DNA of 6,092 bases from an uncultured Mycoplasmatota bacterium (GCA_947384645.1 CANDHX010000086.1:1-6092); one strand, 5' to 3'. Counted from the stretch's first letter, positions 1-6,046 are shown. Numbers and translations: made by a program. Notes: a model not told the origin generated them from the sequence alone.

Positions 1-47
1 CTACACCTACAGTTACACTCTTTCCCTACACGACGCTCTTCCGATCT
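1..47 (+). other. Illumina P5/TruSeq adapter, not genomic
   Basis: Bases 15-47 are an exact match to the 33-base TruSeq read-1 adapter, which begins ACACTCTTTCCC and ends CTTCCGATCT. Bases 1-6 (CTACAC) fit the end of the P5 flow-cell sequence, and bases 7-14 (CTACAGTT) sit where the 8-base i5 index lies. The reverse complement of bases 2-47 ends the window. This is library construction sequence left on the assembled molecule. Native DNA starts at about base 48. Confidence 0.98.
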
Positions 48-425
48 CGTGAAGCAGGAGTTAGAAGCAAAGTTGCAGTTTATTCGACAGATGAACGAGT
101 AGATGCAATTGGAGCTTGTATTGGAGAAAAGGGTTCTCGCATTGGAAGTATCTTTAAAGAACTCAATGGAGAAAAAGTTGACTTAGTTCTATATAGTGAA
201 AATACAGAAGAATTCATTAAAAATGCCTTGAGTCCAGCTAAAAATGTCTACGTATCTATAGATACAGAGTCCTCTGATAACGAAGCATTCGTAGTCGTCA
301 GTGATGACGAATTATCGCTCGCTATAGGTAAAAAGGGAACGAATATAAAGCTTGCTAGCAAACTTACCAAATATCATTTGACAGTCAAATCGATGAGTCA
401 AGTAAACGAAGAGGGAAATAAATGA
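48..425 (+). CDS. nusA: Transcription factor NusA, C-terminal KH domains (5' partial)
   Basis: NusA binds RNA polymerase and nascent RNA and modulates pausing, termination and antitermination. Only the last 125 residues are present. The frame is open from the adapter junction at 48, so the 5' end is lost to the fragment edge, and the TTG at 228 is an internal leucine codon, not a start. Two KH-type RNA-binding domains are visible: KH1 with GACIGEKGSRI at partial residues 22-32, and KH2 with SLAIGKKGTNIKLA around residues 91-104. Between them is the typical NusA linker NALSPAK. The protein ends soon after KH2, as in Firmicutes, without the acidic C-terminal repeats of E. coli NusA. The stop codon overlaps the ylxR start (ATGA), implying translational coupling. 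rimP, expected upstream, is outside the window. Confidence 0.95.
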   Translation, partial: REAGVRSKVAVYSTDERVDAIGACIGEKGSRIGSIFKELNGEKVDLVLYSENTEEFIKNALSPAKNVYVSIDTESSDNEAFVVVSDDELSLAIGKKGTNIKLASKLTKYHLTVKSMSQVNEEGNK

Positions 426-682
426 TAAAACCTCGAAAAATACCGATGAGAACTTGCGTTGTGACAAAAGAAAAATGTCCCAAAAACGAGTTACTAAGAA
501 TTGTAAAGTTTGAAAATGAAATATCGGTCGATATAACGGGTAAAAAAAATGGCAAAGGATGCTATATTAAGAAAACTCGTGAAACTGTCGAAAAAGCTAA
601 AAAAAGCAAAGCAATAGATAGGGCACTAGATGCCGAAATAAAAGAAGAGATATATGAAGAAATATTGAGTTTAATCGATTAG
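422..682 (+). CDS. ylxR: YlxR/RnpM family RNA-binding protein (DUF448)
   Basis: An 86-residue protein of the YlxR (DUF448) family, a small basic RNA-binding protein encoded between nusA and infB in many Bacillota. In B. subtilis it has been renamed RnpM and reported to bind RNase P RNA and modulate RNase P. The family signatures are present: PMRTCVVTKEKCPKNELLRIV at residues 8-28, and GKGCYI at 44-49, matching the usual GRGAYI. The lysine-rich C-terminal half fits nucleic-acid binding. The start at 422 overlaps the nusA stop by 4 bases and is preceded by GAGGG at 411-415, 6 bases upstream. The length is normal. The exact cellular role is less certain than the family assignment. Confidence 0.93.
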   Translation: MIKPRKIPMRTCVVTKEKCPKNELLRIVKFENEISVDITGKKNGKGCYIKKTRETVEKAKKSKAIDRALDAEIKEEIYEEILSLID

Positions 683-684
683 AA

Positions 685-700
685 AGGAAGGTGACCATTT
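685..700 (+). promoter_or_regulatory. Extended Shine-Dalgarno site of infB
   Basis: The run AAGGAAGGTGACC lies in the 18-base gap after ylxR. Its GGTGA (690-694) matches the 3' part of the canonical AAGGAGGTGATC anti-SD complement and ends 6 bases before the infB ATG at 701. It supports that start and suggests strong initiation. No room is left for ylxQ between ylxR and infB. Confidence 0.8.
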
Positions 701-2797
701 ATGTTTAGCGTAAAAGAATATGCAAACGAAATGGGAATAACTGTTCAAGAAGTATTAAAAAAGTGTACTTTCTTGGGTATAAACGCCAAAGAAGCAACTG
801 ACATCTTAGAAGAAAACGATGTCATCATGCTCGATAATGCAATAAATATTATGGAGTCAGTCGAAGAAGAAAACGACTTTACCCAAAGTGAGGAAGAAGA
901 AACCCTCGTAATAGAAACCGAAAAAAAGGACACAAAAAGAAAAAATGACAGACAAAAAAAGGGATATACATTAGAAGCCAAAAGCAACTACGCTAAAAAA
1001 AGAAAAGAGATGTACAAACATAAGGAAAAACTCCAGTCTAGTACAAATCCTAATCAAGATATAGCAATTTATAAAGAAAACATGACCGTTTCTGATTTAG
1101 CTGCTTCTCTAGGCGTTACAGGCAATGAGATTATCGTAAAACTGATGTCTATGGGTCTCATGATTTCCCTAAACGAGAAAGTGGACTTTGAAAATGCCGA
1201 AATAATCGCTTTAGAATACGGTAAGACGTTGAAAAAGGAGAGTACTCAAGACGTCACTAATTTTGAAGAATTAGAAATAATCGATAACGAGGAAGATTTG
1301 CAAGTGCGACCTCCAGTAGTAACTATTATGGGTCACGTCGACCACGGAAAGACGACTCTATTAGACTACATCAGAAATTCACACGTCGTCGATAAAGAAT
1401 TCGGGGGAATCACTCAACACATCGGAGCTTATCAAATAACCTATGACGATAAAAAGATTACTTTCATAGACACTCCTGGGCATGCCGCTTTTACAGAGAT
1501 GAGAGCAAGAGGAGCATCGATAACCGATATAGTCATAATAATAGTAGCAGCCGATGACGGTGTAATGCCACAAACCGAAGAAGCAATCGACCATGCATTG
1601 AGTGCAAACGTTCCAATAATAGTAGCCGTGAATAAGATAGATAAACCCGATGCCAACATCGAAAGAATTTATACTGAAATGGCTAATAGAAATCTTACTC
1701 CTGAAAGTTGGGGAGGAACGATACCTTTTGTAAATATAAGTGCTAAAACGGGAGAAAACGTCGAAGAAATCTTAAAAACAATTCTAGCCATTGCAGAGGT
1801 AAGCGAATATAAAGCTAATCCAAATAGATATGCAAGTGGAACTGTAATCGAGTCGAGAATAGATAAGACGAGTGGAGGTGTTTCTAGCTTATTAATCCAA
1901 AATGGAACGCTAAGACTTGGAGACCCAATCGTAGTAGGAACGAACTTCGGTAAAGTTCGAACTATTAAAAACGACTTAGGAATGCCAATAGTCGAAGCTG
2001 GACCTTCTACACCAGTCGAAATTACTGGATTGAGTGGAAATCCAAGTGCTGGCGATAAATTCATGGCATTCGAAAGTGAAAAACAGGCAAAAGAAATAGC
2101 CACTAAAAGACAGAACAACACAAAAGCATCTAAATACAAAACGGATATCGTATCTTTTGAAGATTTGTTTAGCCAAATACAATCAGGTATTAAAGAAATC
2201 AACATCATCTTAAAAGCTGACGTCCGAGGAAGCGAAGAGGCCGTCAAAAATGCCTTATTAAAAATCGATGTCGAAGGCGTCAAAGTAAAAGTTATAAGAA
2301 GTGGAATTGGTGCAATCACAGAATCAGATATAGTTTTAGCTAACGCATCTAATGCCATTGTAATAGGATTTAACGTCATAGCTTCCAATTCGACTAAAGA
2401 AGCAGCCAAAGAATACAGCGTAGAAATAAGACAATACACGATAATTTATAAGCTAGTAGAAGATATAGAAGCTGCCATGAAGGGAATGCTCGACCCTGAA
2501 TACGAAGAAAAGCCTATGGGTACTGCTGAAATAAGACAGTTGTTTAAATATTCTAAAGTCGGGACTATTGCCGGAGTAAAAGTCATTAAAAACACGATGA
2601 AAAATGGAGCTAAAGTTAGGGTCGTAAGAGACGGCGTAATCATATATGACGGAACGATTTCTAGTATCCAAAGAGAAAAAGACTCCGTAAAAGAAGTCAA
2701 AGAGGGATACGAATGTGGAATTACGATAGAAAACTACAATGACTTAAAAGAGGGCGACTTACTCGAAGCCTATGAAATGGTCGAGGTAAAAAGATGA
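701..2797 (+). CDS. infB: Translation initiation factor IF-2
   Basis: IF-2 is the GTPase that places initiator fMet-tRNA on the 30S subunit and promotes 50S joining in the cytoplasm. The 698-residue product has an IF2N module at about residues 1-45 and a charged, lysine-rich linker at about 60-120. A second IF2N module (MTVSDLAASLGVTGNEIIVKL) starts at residue 128. The G domain shows G1 GHVDHGKT (211-218), G2 GGIT (235-238), G3 DTPGHA (257-262), G4 NKID (311-314) and G5 SAK (347-349). All are intact. The beta-barrel domain II (NPNRYASGTVIESRIDK and LGDPIVVG) and the C-terminal fMet-tRNA-binding domain follow, to the end. Length is near that of Bacillus IF-2 and shorter than the E. coli protein. 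The TGA stop overlaps the rbfA ATG, so the two are probably coupled. Confidence 0.99.
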   Translation: MFSVKEYANEMGITVQEVLKKCTFLGINAKEATDILEENDVIMLDNAINIMESVEEENDFTQSEEEETLVIETEKKDTKRKNDRQKKGYTLEAKSNYAKKRKEMYKHKEKLQSSTNPNQDIAIYKENMTVSDLAASLGVTGNEIIVKLMSMGLMISLNEKVDFENAEIIALEYGKTLKKESTQDVTNFEELEIIDNEEDLQVRPPVVTIMGHVDHGKTTLLDYIRNSHVVDKEFGGITQHIGAYQITYDDKKITFIDTPGHAAFTEMRARGASITDIVIIIVAADDGVMPQTEEAIDHALSANVPIIVAVNKIDKPDANIERIYTEMANRNLTPESWGGTIPFVNISAKTGENVEEILKTILAIAEVSEYKANPNRYASGTVIESRIDKTSGGVSSLLIQNGTLRLGDPIVVGTNFGKVRTIKNDLGMPIVEAGPSTPVEITGLSGNPSAGDKFMAFESEKQAKEIATKRQNNTKASKYKTDIVSFEDLFSQIQSGIKEINIILKADVRGSEEAVKNALLKIDVEGVKVKVIRSGIGAITESDIVLANASNAIVIGFNVIASNSTKEAAKEYSVEIRQYTIIYKLVEDIEAAMKGMLDPEYEEKPMGTAEIRQLFKYSKVGTIAGVKVIKNTMKNGAKVRVVRDGVIIYDGTISSIQREKDSVKEVKEGYECGITIENYNDLKEGDLLEAYEMVEVKR

Positions 2798-3132
2798 ATT
2801 TAAAACTTAAACGCATTGCTTCATCTATTGCCCGTGAAATAAGTGCAATCTTAAACGAGGAAGCTAAAAACGAAATTCTTAAAATGGTGAGCATTACAGA
2901 CGTCACAGTAGATGAAGACTTAACTTTTGCTAAAGTCTATTTCATGACTAGACTTGAGGATACTAGCCTAGTCGAAAAAGAACTCAATGAAGCAGCAGGC
3001 TTTATAAGAAAAGAACTCGCTCATAGACTAGACTTGAGAAGTACTCCCGAGCTTAGATTTGTATACGATAAATCTTTAGATTACGGAAACAGAATTGAAG
3101 AAATAATCGACGAAATCAATGAAGGAAATTAG
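2794..3132 (+). CDS. rbfA: Ribosome-binding factor A
   Basis: RbfA is a small KH-like protein that binds the 30S subunit near the 5' end of 16S rRNA helix 1 and acts in late small-subunit maturation and cold adaptation. The 112-residue product is of normal length. It shows the family pattern RIASSIAREISAILNEE near the N terminus, ITDVTVDEDLTFAKVYF in the centre, and FIRKELAHRLDLRSTPELRF followed by DKSLDYGNRIEEII toward the end. The ATG overlaps the infB stop by 4 bases, and GAGG at 2783-2786 lies 7 bases upstream of it. truB starts 9 bases after its stop. The position between infB and truB is the canonical one. Confidence 0.97.
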   Translation: MNLKLKRIASSIAREISAILNEEAKNEILKMVSITDVTVDEDLTFAKVYFMTRLEDTSLVEKELNEAAGFIRKELAHRLDLRSTPELRFVYDKSLDYGNRIEEIIDEINEGN

Positions 3133-3141
3133 GATATCTAA

Positions 3142-3993
3142 ATGCAAAATTCTATTAATGGAATATTGATAGTCGATAAACCGACTGAACTTACAAGTAG
3201 AGACGTCGTAAATCGTGTTTCTAAAATTCTTAAAACCAAAAAAATTGGACACACGGGAACTCTTGATCCAATGGCAACAGGGGTTCTCGTTTTAACTATA
3301 GGAAAGTGCACCAAACTTACCGATTATCTCACTTCTACCTACAAAGAATACATCGCTACGTTCATTTTAGGTTATGAAACCGACACTTTAGATACGACGG
3401 GCAAAAAGAAGAAAAACAGTACTAAAATAGTCACTAAACGAGAAATAATAGATGTAATAAATTCTTATCAAAAAGAGTATCTCCAAGAAGTTCCTCTTTA
3501 CTCAGCGGTCAAGATAAAAGGTAAAAAATTATATGAATATGCGAGAAAAGATGAAAAAGTCGAACTGCCTAAAAGAAAGGTAGATATTAAAAAAATCGAA
3601 GTATTATCTATAGAAGAAAACGAGATTAAAATAAAGTGTACAGTATCCAAGGGAACCTATATAAGAAGTCTTATAAGAGATATAGGGGTATGCTTAGGCA
3701 CTTATGCCACGATGAGCGAGCTAACTAGAACTAAACAGGGATCTTTTCCTATCGAAGAGTCTTTTAAATTAGAAGAAATAGAGTCTTCCAACTACAAAAT
3801 ATTATCGGTAGAAGAAATCTTAAAAGACGTAAAATCTATTGAACTAGACGATAAACTTATCAAAAAAGTCGAAAACGGTTGTCCTCTAGATTTAAAAGAA
3901 AAATCTGAATTTATAAAATTCACTTATGAAGGAAAAGTGGTAGCTTTATACAAAAAAGATGATAGTCTTTATAAGATGTATATAAAGTTTTAA
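3142..3993 (+). CDS. truB: tRNA pseudouridine(55) synthase TruB
   Basis: TruB converts uridine 55 in the T-loop of tRNAs to pseudouridine. The 283-residue product begins with the typical GILIVDKP (residues 7-14). Motif II GHTGTLDPMATGVL includes the presumed catalytic aspartate D42. Later motifs are PLYSAVKIKGKKLYEYAR (from residue 118) and GTYIRSLIRDIG (171-182). The C-terminal ~60 residues fit the short PUA-like tail of Gram-positive TruB. Length is normal. The start is supported by AGGA at 3131-3134, overlapping the rbfA stop and 7 bases from the ATG. This is the last gene of the conserved operon here. ribF, the usual next gene in Bacillota, does not follow. Confidence 0.98.
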   Translation: MQNSINGILIVDKPTELTSRDVVNRVSKILKTKKIGHTGTLDPMATGVLVLTIGKCTKLTDYLTSTYKEYIATFILGYETDTLDTTGKKKKNSTKIVTKREIIDVINSYQKEYLQEVPLYSAVKIKGKKLYEYARKDEKVELPKRKVDIKKIEVLSIEENEIKIKCTVSKGTYIRSLIRDIGVCLGTYATMSELTRTKQGSFPIEESFKLEEIESSNYKILSVEEILKDVKSIELDDKLIKKVENGCPLDLKEKSEFIKFTYEGKVVALYKKDDSLYKMYIKF

Positions 3994-4052
3994 ATGTTAA
4001 GTATGATTTCGATTGCTTAACGAGTCTTTACAAAAATACATAGAACGACGAT

Positions 4053-4082
4053 AGAAGGCAAAAATTTTTGTCTTTTTAATTT
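4053..4082 (+). terminator. Possible weak intrinsic terminator after truB
   Basis: Bases 4053-4064 and 4065-4076 can pair in an imperfect hairpin: AGAAGGCAAAAA against TTTTTGTCTTTT, with two G-U wobbles and the innermost A-T pairs opening as the loop. A T-rich stretch overlaps and follows it. The position, 60 bases past the truB stop and before the next promoter, fits termination of the nusA-truB operon. GC content of the stem is low, so it may be inefficient or not a terminator. Confidence 0.35.
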
Positions 4083-4091
4083 AATTAAAAA
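4073..4091. repeat. AT-only perfect inverted repeat
   Basis: TTTTTAATT at 4073-4081 is mirrored by AATTAAAAA at 4083-4091 around a single central T, a 19-base perfect palindrome. It overlaps the right arm of the hairpin at 4053-4076, so the two structures are alternatives in RNA. It lies about 130 bases upstream of the -35 box at 4224. It could be an operator-like site, but such palindromes also arise by chance in AT-rich spacers. Confidence 0.3.
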
Positions 4092-4109
4092 TTATTAAAA
4101 TCATAACTT

Positions 4110-4216
4110 ATAAAACAAAAATAATAATCACTTGGACTGTCATATTCAAAATTATCTACTGACATTTTCAAAAAACTACCTAAATGGTGCTATCATAAAA
4201 CAAAAAATAATAATCA
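4110..4216 (+). repeat. Imperfect direct repeat pair upstream of the 4282 gene
   Basis: Bases 4110-4130 (ATAAAACAAAAATAATAATCA) recur at 4195-4216 with one extra A, 85 bases apart. The second copy ends 7 bases before the -35 box of the following gene. The repeats may be a small duplication, a regulator-binding site, or slippage in low-complexity DNA. The rest of the 288-base spacer 3994-4281 contains a short inverted repeat GTTAAG/CTTAAC (3996-4001, 4016-4021) just past the truB stop, and no gene that I can support. Confidence 0.5.
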
Positions 4217-4223
4217 TTTTAAC

Positions 4224-4252
4224 TTGACAAAACCGATTTAATATCATAATAT
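4224..4252 (+). promoter_or_regulatory. Sigma-A-type promoter of the 4282 gene
   Basis: A perfect -35 box TTGACA (4224-4229) is followed after 17 bases by TAATAT (4247-4252), a fair -10 box. CATAAT at 4245-4250 is an alternative with a 15-base spacer. The predicted start near 4259 gives a leader of about 20-25 bases, just long enough for the ribosome binding site. This separates the accessory gene transcriptionally from the nusA-truB operon. Confidence 0.7.
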
Positions 4253-4268
4253 AAGCCCAATTACTTTT

Positions 4269-4284
4269 GGAGGACTGACTCATG
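4269..4284 (+). promoter_or_regulatory. Strong ribosome binding site of the 4282 gene
   Basis: GGAGG at 4269-4273 lies 8 bases before the ATG at 4282 and fixes the start. The 16-base stretch from GGAGG to ATG matches the equivalent stretch of the 5562 gene at 12 of 16 positions. Confidence 0.85.
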
Positions 4285-5247
4285 AATATATATAGAAAAA
4301 AAGGCAATCTAATTGAAAAATATGAAGTAGAAACTATAAATAAAGAGGGAATATATCTTTGTAGAAAGCGTTTCGGAAGATTTTTTAATAAAGATTTGAG
4401 CACGCTAATAGATAGATTATTAGATGGGGATTATACAGTAGTCACTAAAATACTTAACATGCCAATGCCAGGAATTTTCAATCTAAAGAAAAACTTCGGT
4501 TTAAAATTTATCGACAATATCGTACTAGAAGACTACTTTAGGGCAGCGAGATTTTTTGATATAACAATACCTTATGGACCAGTAGAAAAAGACACGCCTA
4601 CTCCGATTTTCAACGGTTTTTACTACGGTTATGAAAAAAATAACCTAGTTAAATACGGAGTGCGTTTCGATATAGAGAGACTAATAAACTTAAGAACGCA
4701 TATTTTAGCAGAGTGCAAAAACCGAGAAATGCCTTTACTCGTAAGTTTAATCGATAAATTATTACAAGGAACATACGTTGTAACAGAAGACATATTTGCA
4801 ATAGTAGAAGGAAATAAACAATGCTCTTGTGAAGATAGAATATGTAGTGAATATTTAGAAGTTATTAAAAAAATTATAACTGTCTTAAAATATGAAGAAC
4901 TTACAGTAGAAGAATTTGCCTTTTGTACAGACTTCTTTAACATCGATTGCCCGGAAGATTATGTCCCAGTTGCTCCAGGAATCGACTATCTAAAAGGAGC
5001 CTATGCTTATGAAGGCAAAACAAAAGCTTGTAAACGCATAGAACAATTGGAAACATCTTTGAAGGACTTCGATTTAGAAAATATAGACTTAAGTGAATTG
5101 ACTGAAGAACAAAGACGAGAACTTGAACTCATCAAATCGAGAATCGACGAATCGAGTAACACTGCTCAAAAAAAATATTGGGAAAGAGAATTAGCCGTTT
5201 TATTAAAAGACTTCACGACTATTAAAATTGGCGAAAAAACTATTTAA
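4282..5247 (+). CDS. Uncharacterised repeat protein with internal duplication
   Basis: I do not recognise this 321-residue protein. It has no signal peptide or membrane segment, so it is probably cytoplasmic. It contains two diverged copies of one unit, about residues 13-100 and 124-230. Each has a KYxV start, a helix-like LID(R/K)LLxGxYxVVT (42-55 and 156-168), a variable middle, then an acidic-aromatic stretch: VLEDYFRAARFFDI (81-94) in copy one and TVEEFAFCTDFFNI (208-221) in copy two. The second copy carries an insert with CSCEDRIC (181-188). Residues about 245-310 are highly charged and look helical, possibly coiled coil. The gene has its own promoter and ribosome binding site, and the downstream gene looks related. 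The LxxLLxGxY...ADFF-like pattern recalls the second half of BTB/POZ or Skp1-type domains, but that is a guess. Coding confidence is high; function is unknown. Confidence 0.88.
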   Translation: MNIYRKKGNLIEKYEVETINKEGIYLCRKRFGRFFNKDLSTLIDRLLDGDYTVVTKILNMPMPGIFNLKKNFGLKFIDNIVLEDYFRAARFFDITIPYGPVEKDTPTPIFNGFYYGYEKNNLVKYGVRFDIERLINLRTHILAECKNREMPLLVSLIDKLLQGTYVVTEDIFAIVEGNKQCSCEDRICSEYLEVIKKIITVLKYEELTVEEFAFCTDFFNIDCPEDYVPVAPGIDYLKGAYAYEGKTKACKRIEQLETSLKDFDLENIDLSELTEEQRRELELIKSRIDESSNTAQKKYWERELAVLLKDFTTIKIGEKTI

Positions 5248-5260
5248 GAAGGAAAAATGT

Positions 5261-5359
5261 ATGCGAGAAAAATGTTTCTTATTTAACCATAAAAGCATTA
5301 TCAAATCTCGCTTTTTTGATGGAAAACGATATACTAAAGTTGATTTTGGCTTACCGTAA
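5261..5359 (+). CDS. Possible 32-residue small ORF
   Basis: ATG 5261 follows AGAAGGA (5247-5253) at good spacing, 13 bases after the stop of the preceding gene. It would encode a 32-residue basic peptide starting MREKCFLFNHK and ending KVDFGLP. After the TAA the frame continues FKEDYKLEV to a second stop at 5387-5389, so it may equally be the remnant of a longer gene. It resembles nothing I know. It would be cotranscribed with the 4282 gene. An overlapping ATG at 5257 gives only 9 residues and is less likely. Confidence 0.3.
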   Translation: MREKCFLFNHKSIIKSRFFDGKRYTKVDFGLP

Positions 5360-5428
5360 TTTAAAGAAGATTACAAATTGGAAGTTTAAAAACAACCTCT
5401 AAGATGCCATTATTTCAAAAATTTTTAC

Positions 5429-5482
5429 TATATTTGGGTCCACCCTTATATTTTTCGGTGAAAAATAATTTTTGTCGTTTTT
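5429..5482 (+). terminator. Intrinsic terminator between the two accessory genes
   Basis: TATTTTTC (5449-5456) and GAAAAATA (5460-5467) form a perfect 8-base stem with a GGT loop, followed by ATTTTTGTCGTTTTT. A second, overlapping hairpin pairs GGG (5436-5438) with CCC (5443-5445) around a TCCA loop, plus outer A-T pairs after a two-base mismatch. It too is followed by a T run (5451-5455). Either could end transcription of the 4282 gene. The stems are AT-rich, so strength is uncertain. Outside this element, the small ORF and the promoter, the spacer 5248-5561 holds only AT-rich sequence with nothing else I can name. Confidence 0.5.
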
Positions 5483-5503
5483 AAATTTTTCTAAAACTTT
5501 TTC

Positions 5504-5531
5504 TTGACTTCTCATCGGTTTTGCTTATAAT
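5504..5531 (+). promoter_or_regulatory. Strong sigma-A-type promoter of the 5562 gene
   Basis: TTGACT (5504-5509) and a perfect TATAAT (5526-5531) are separated by 16 bases. The predicted start near 5538 gives a leader of about 24 bases. The gene is therefore expected to be transcribed on its own, like its upstream neighbour, and probably at a fair level in growing cells. Confidence 0.8.
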
Positions 5532-5547
5532 ACGAGACACATAAAAA

Positions 5548-5564
5548 AGGGGGACTATCTTATG
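5548..5564 (+). promoter_or_regulatory. Ribosome binding site of the 5562 gene
   Basis: AGGGGGA at 5548-5554 ends 7 bases before ATG 5562, which decides that start over the in-frame ATG at 5571. The block GGGGGACTATCTTATG resembles GGAGGACTGACTCATG before the 4282 gene. Confidence 0.8.
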
Positions 5565-6046
5565 GAAAATATGAAAATATTTATAGCCAATGAATGGATA
5601 ACAGGCAACTGTGAAAGAATTGAAGTGCCAGATGAAATAACCAAATTATATTTAAAAAATATTTTAAAAAGTAAAAGATGGGATTTCGTTGAAAATTTAG
5701 TACAAAGAGGTTATGTGATAATTACAAATCCTTGTGACATTGATGAAGATACTATATGCTTTACTTTGGATATCACTAATGGCATAAAATCAAACATCGA
5801 TAAGATAAATGAAAAAAGGGAATTTGACAAAAGAATTATGGCAAATGGTGGAAAACACTTTCACTTTCCACGTACACTTAGAATTATAGACTATTTTAAC
5901 ACTCCTTTTTTCCCAGCTGTATTTAAAAATGAACTTAGAAATGGTGGAGTAGATAAATTTTTAATCGAAAGTCCGAGACAACTTGCCACCATACGAGATT
6001 TTTTTTGTATATCATATGGGGATAGAAGATTTGTTCAAGAATGGAA
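5562..6046 (+). CDS. Uncharacterised protein related to the 4282 gene (3' partial)
   Basis: The first 161 residues of a protein I do not recognise. The native sequence stops at Trp161 plus two bases, where adapter begins. The apparent last residues KDRKSVV and the TAG at 6066-6068 are read from adapter DNA, so the true C terminus is unknown. Residues 18-55 (ERIEVPDEITKLYL, then FVENLVQRGYVIIT) align by eye with residues 12-55 of the 4282 product. Residues 130-157 (KFLIESPRQLATIRDFFCISYG) resemble its FIDNIVLEDYFRAARFFDI segment. Residues 56-130 have no clear counterpart. No signal peptide or membrane segment is visible. It has its own promoter and ribosome binding site, and fewer CpG than the other genes here. 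Kinship with the 4282 gene is likely but remote; function is unknown. Confidence 0.82.

Noticed and set aside
228..425. A separate 65-residue gene starting at TTG 228
   Set aside because: The frame is open back to the adapter junction at 48 and reads as continuous NusA KH1-KH2 sequence; TTG 228 is the leucine of the NALSPAK motif.
1010..1084. Internal infB start giving a shorter IF-2 isoform, as known in E. coli and Bacillus
   Set aside because: In-frame ATGs occur at 1010 and 1082, but neither has a convincing Shine-Dalgarno sequence at proper spacing.
1669..2439. 256-codon open frame on the - strand inside infB
   Set aside because: It is antisense to a fully conserved IF-2 coding sequence, resembles no known protein, and reflects the low frequency of reverse-strand stops in this codon usage. 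The other - strand frames inside infB are shadows too.
3994..4281. Riboswitch, tRNA or CRISPR in the spacer after truB
   Set aside because: The spacer has no tRNA-like cloverleaf, no GC-rich structured core and no regular repeat-spacer pattern, only two A-rich repeats and AT palindromes.
4176..4403. 75-codon - strand frame overlapping the promoter and start of the 4282 gene
   Set aside because: It would run through a clear + strand promoter and ribosome binding site, and its sequence is a hydrophobic low-complexity shadow of AT-rich DNA.
4629..4943. 104-codon - strand frame within the 4282 gene
   Set aside because: The + strand frame has a promoter, a ribosome binding site and repeated protein motifs; the - strand frame has none of these.
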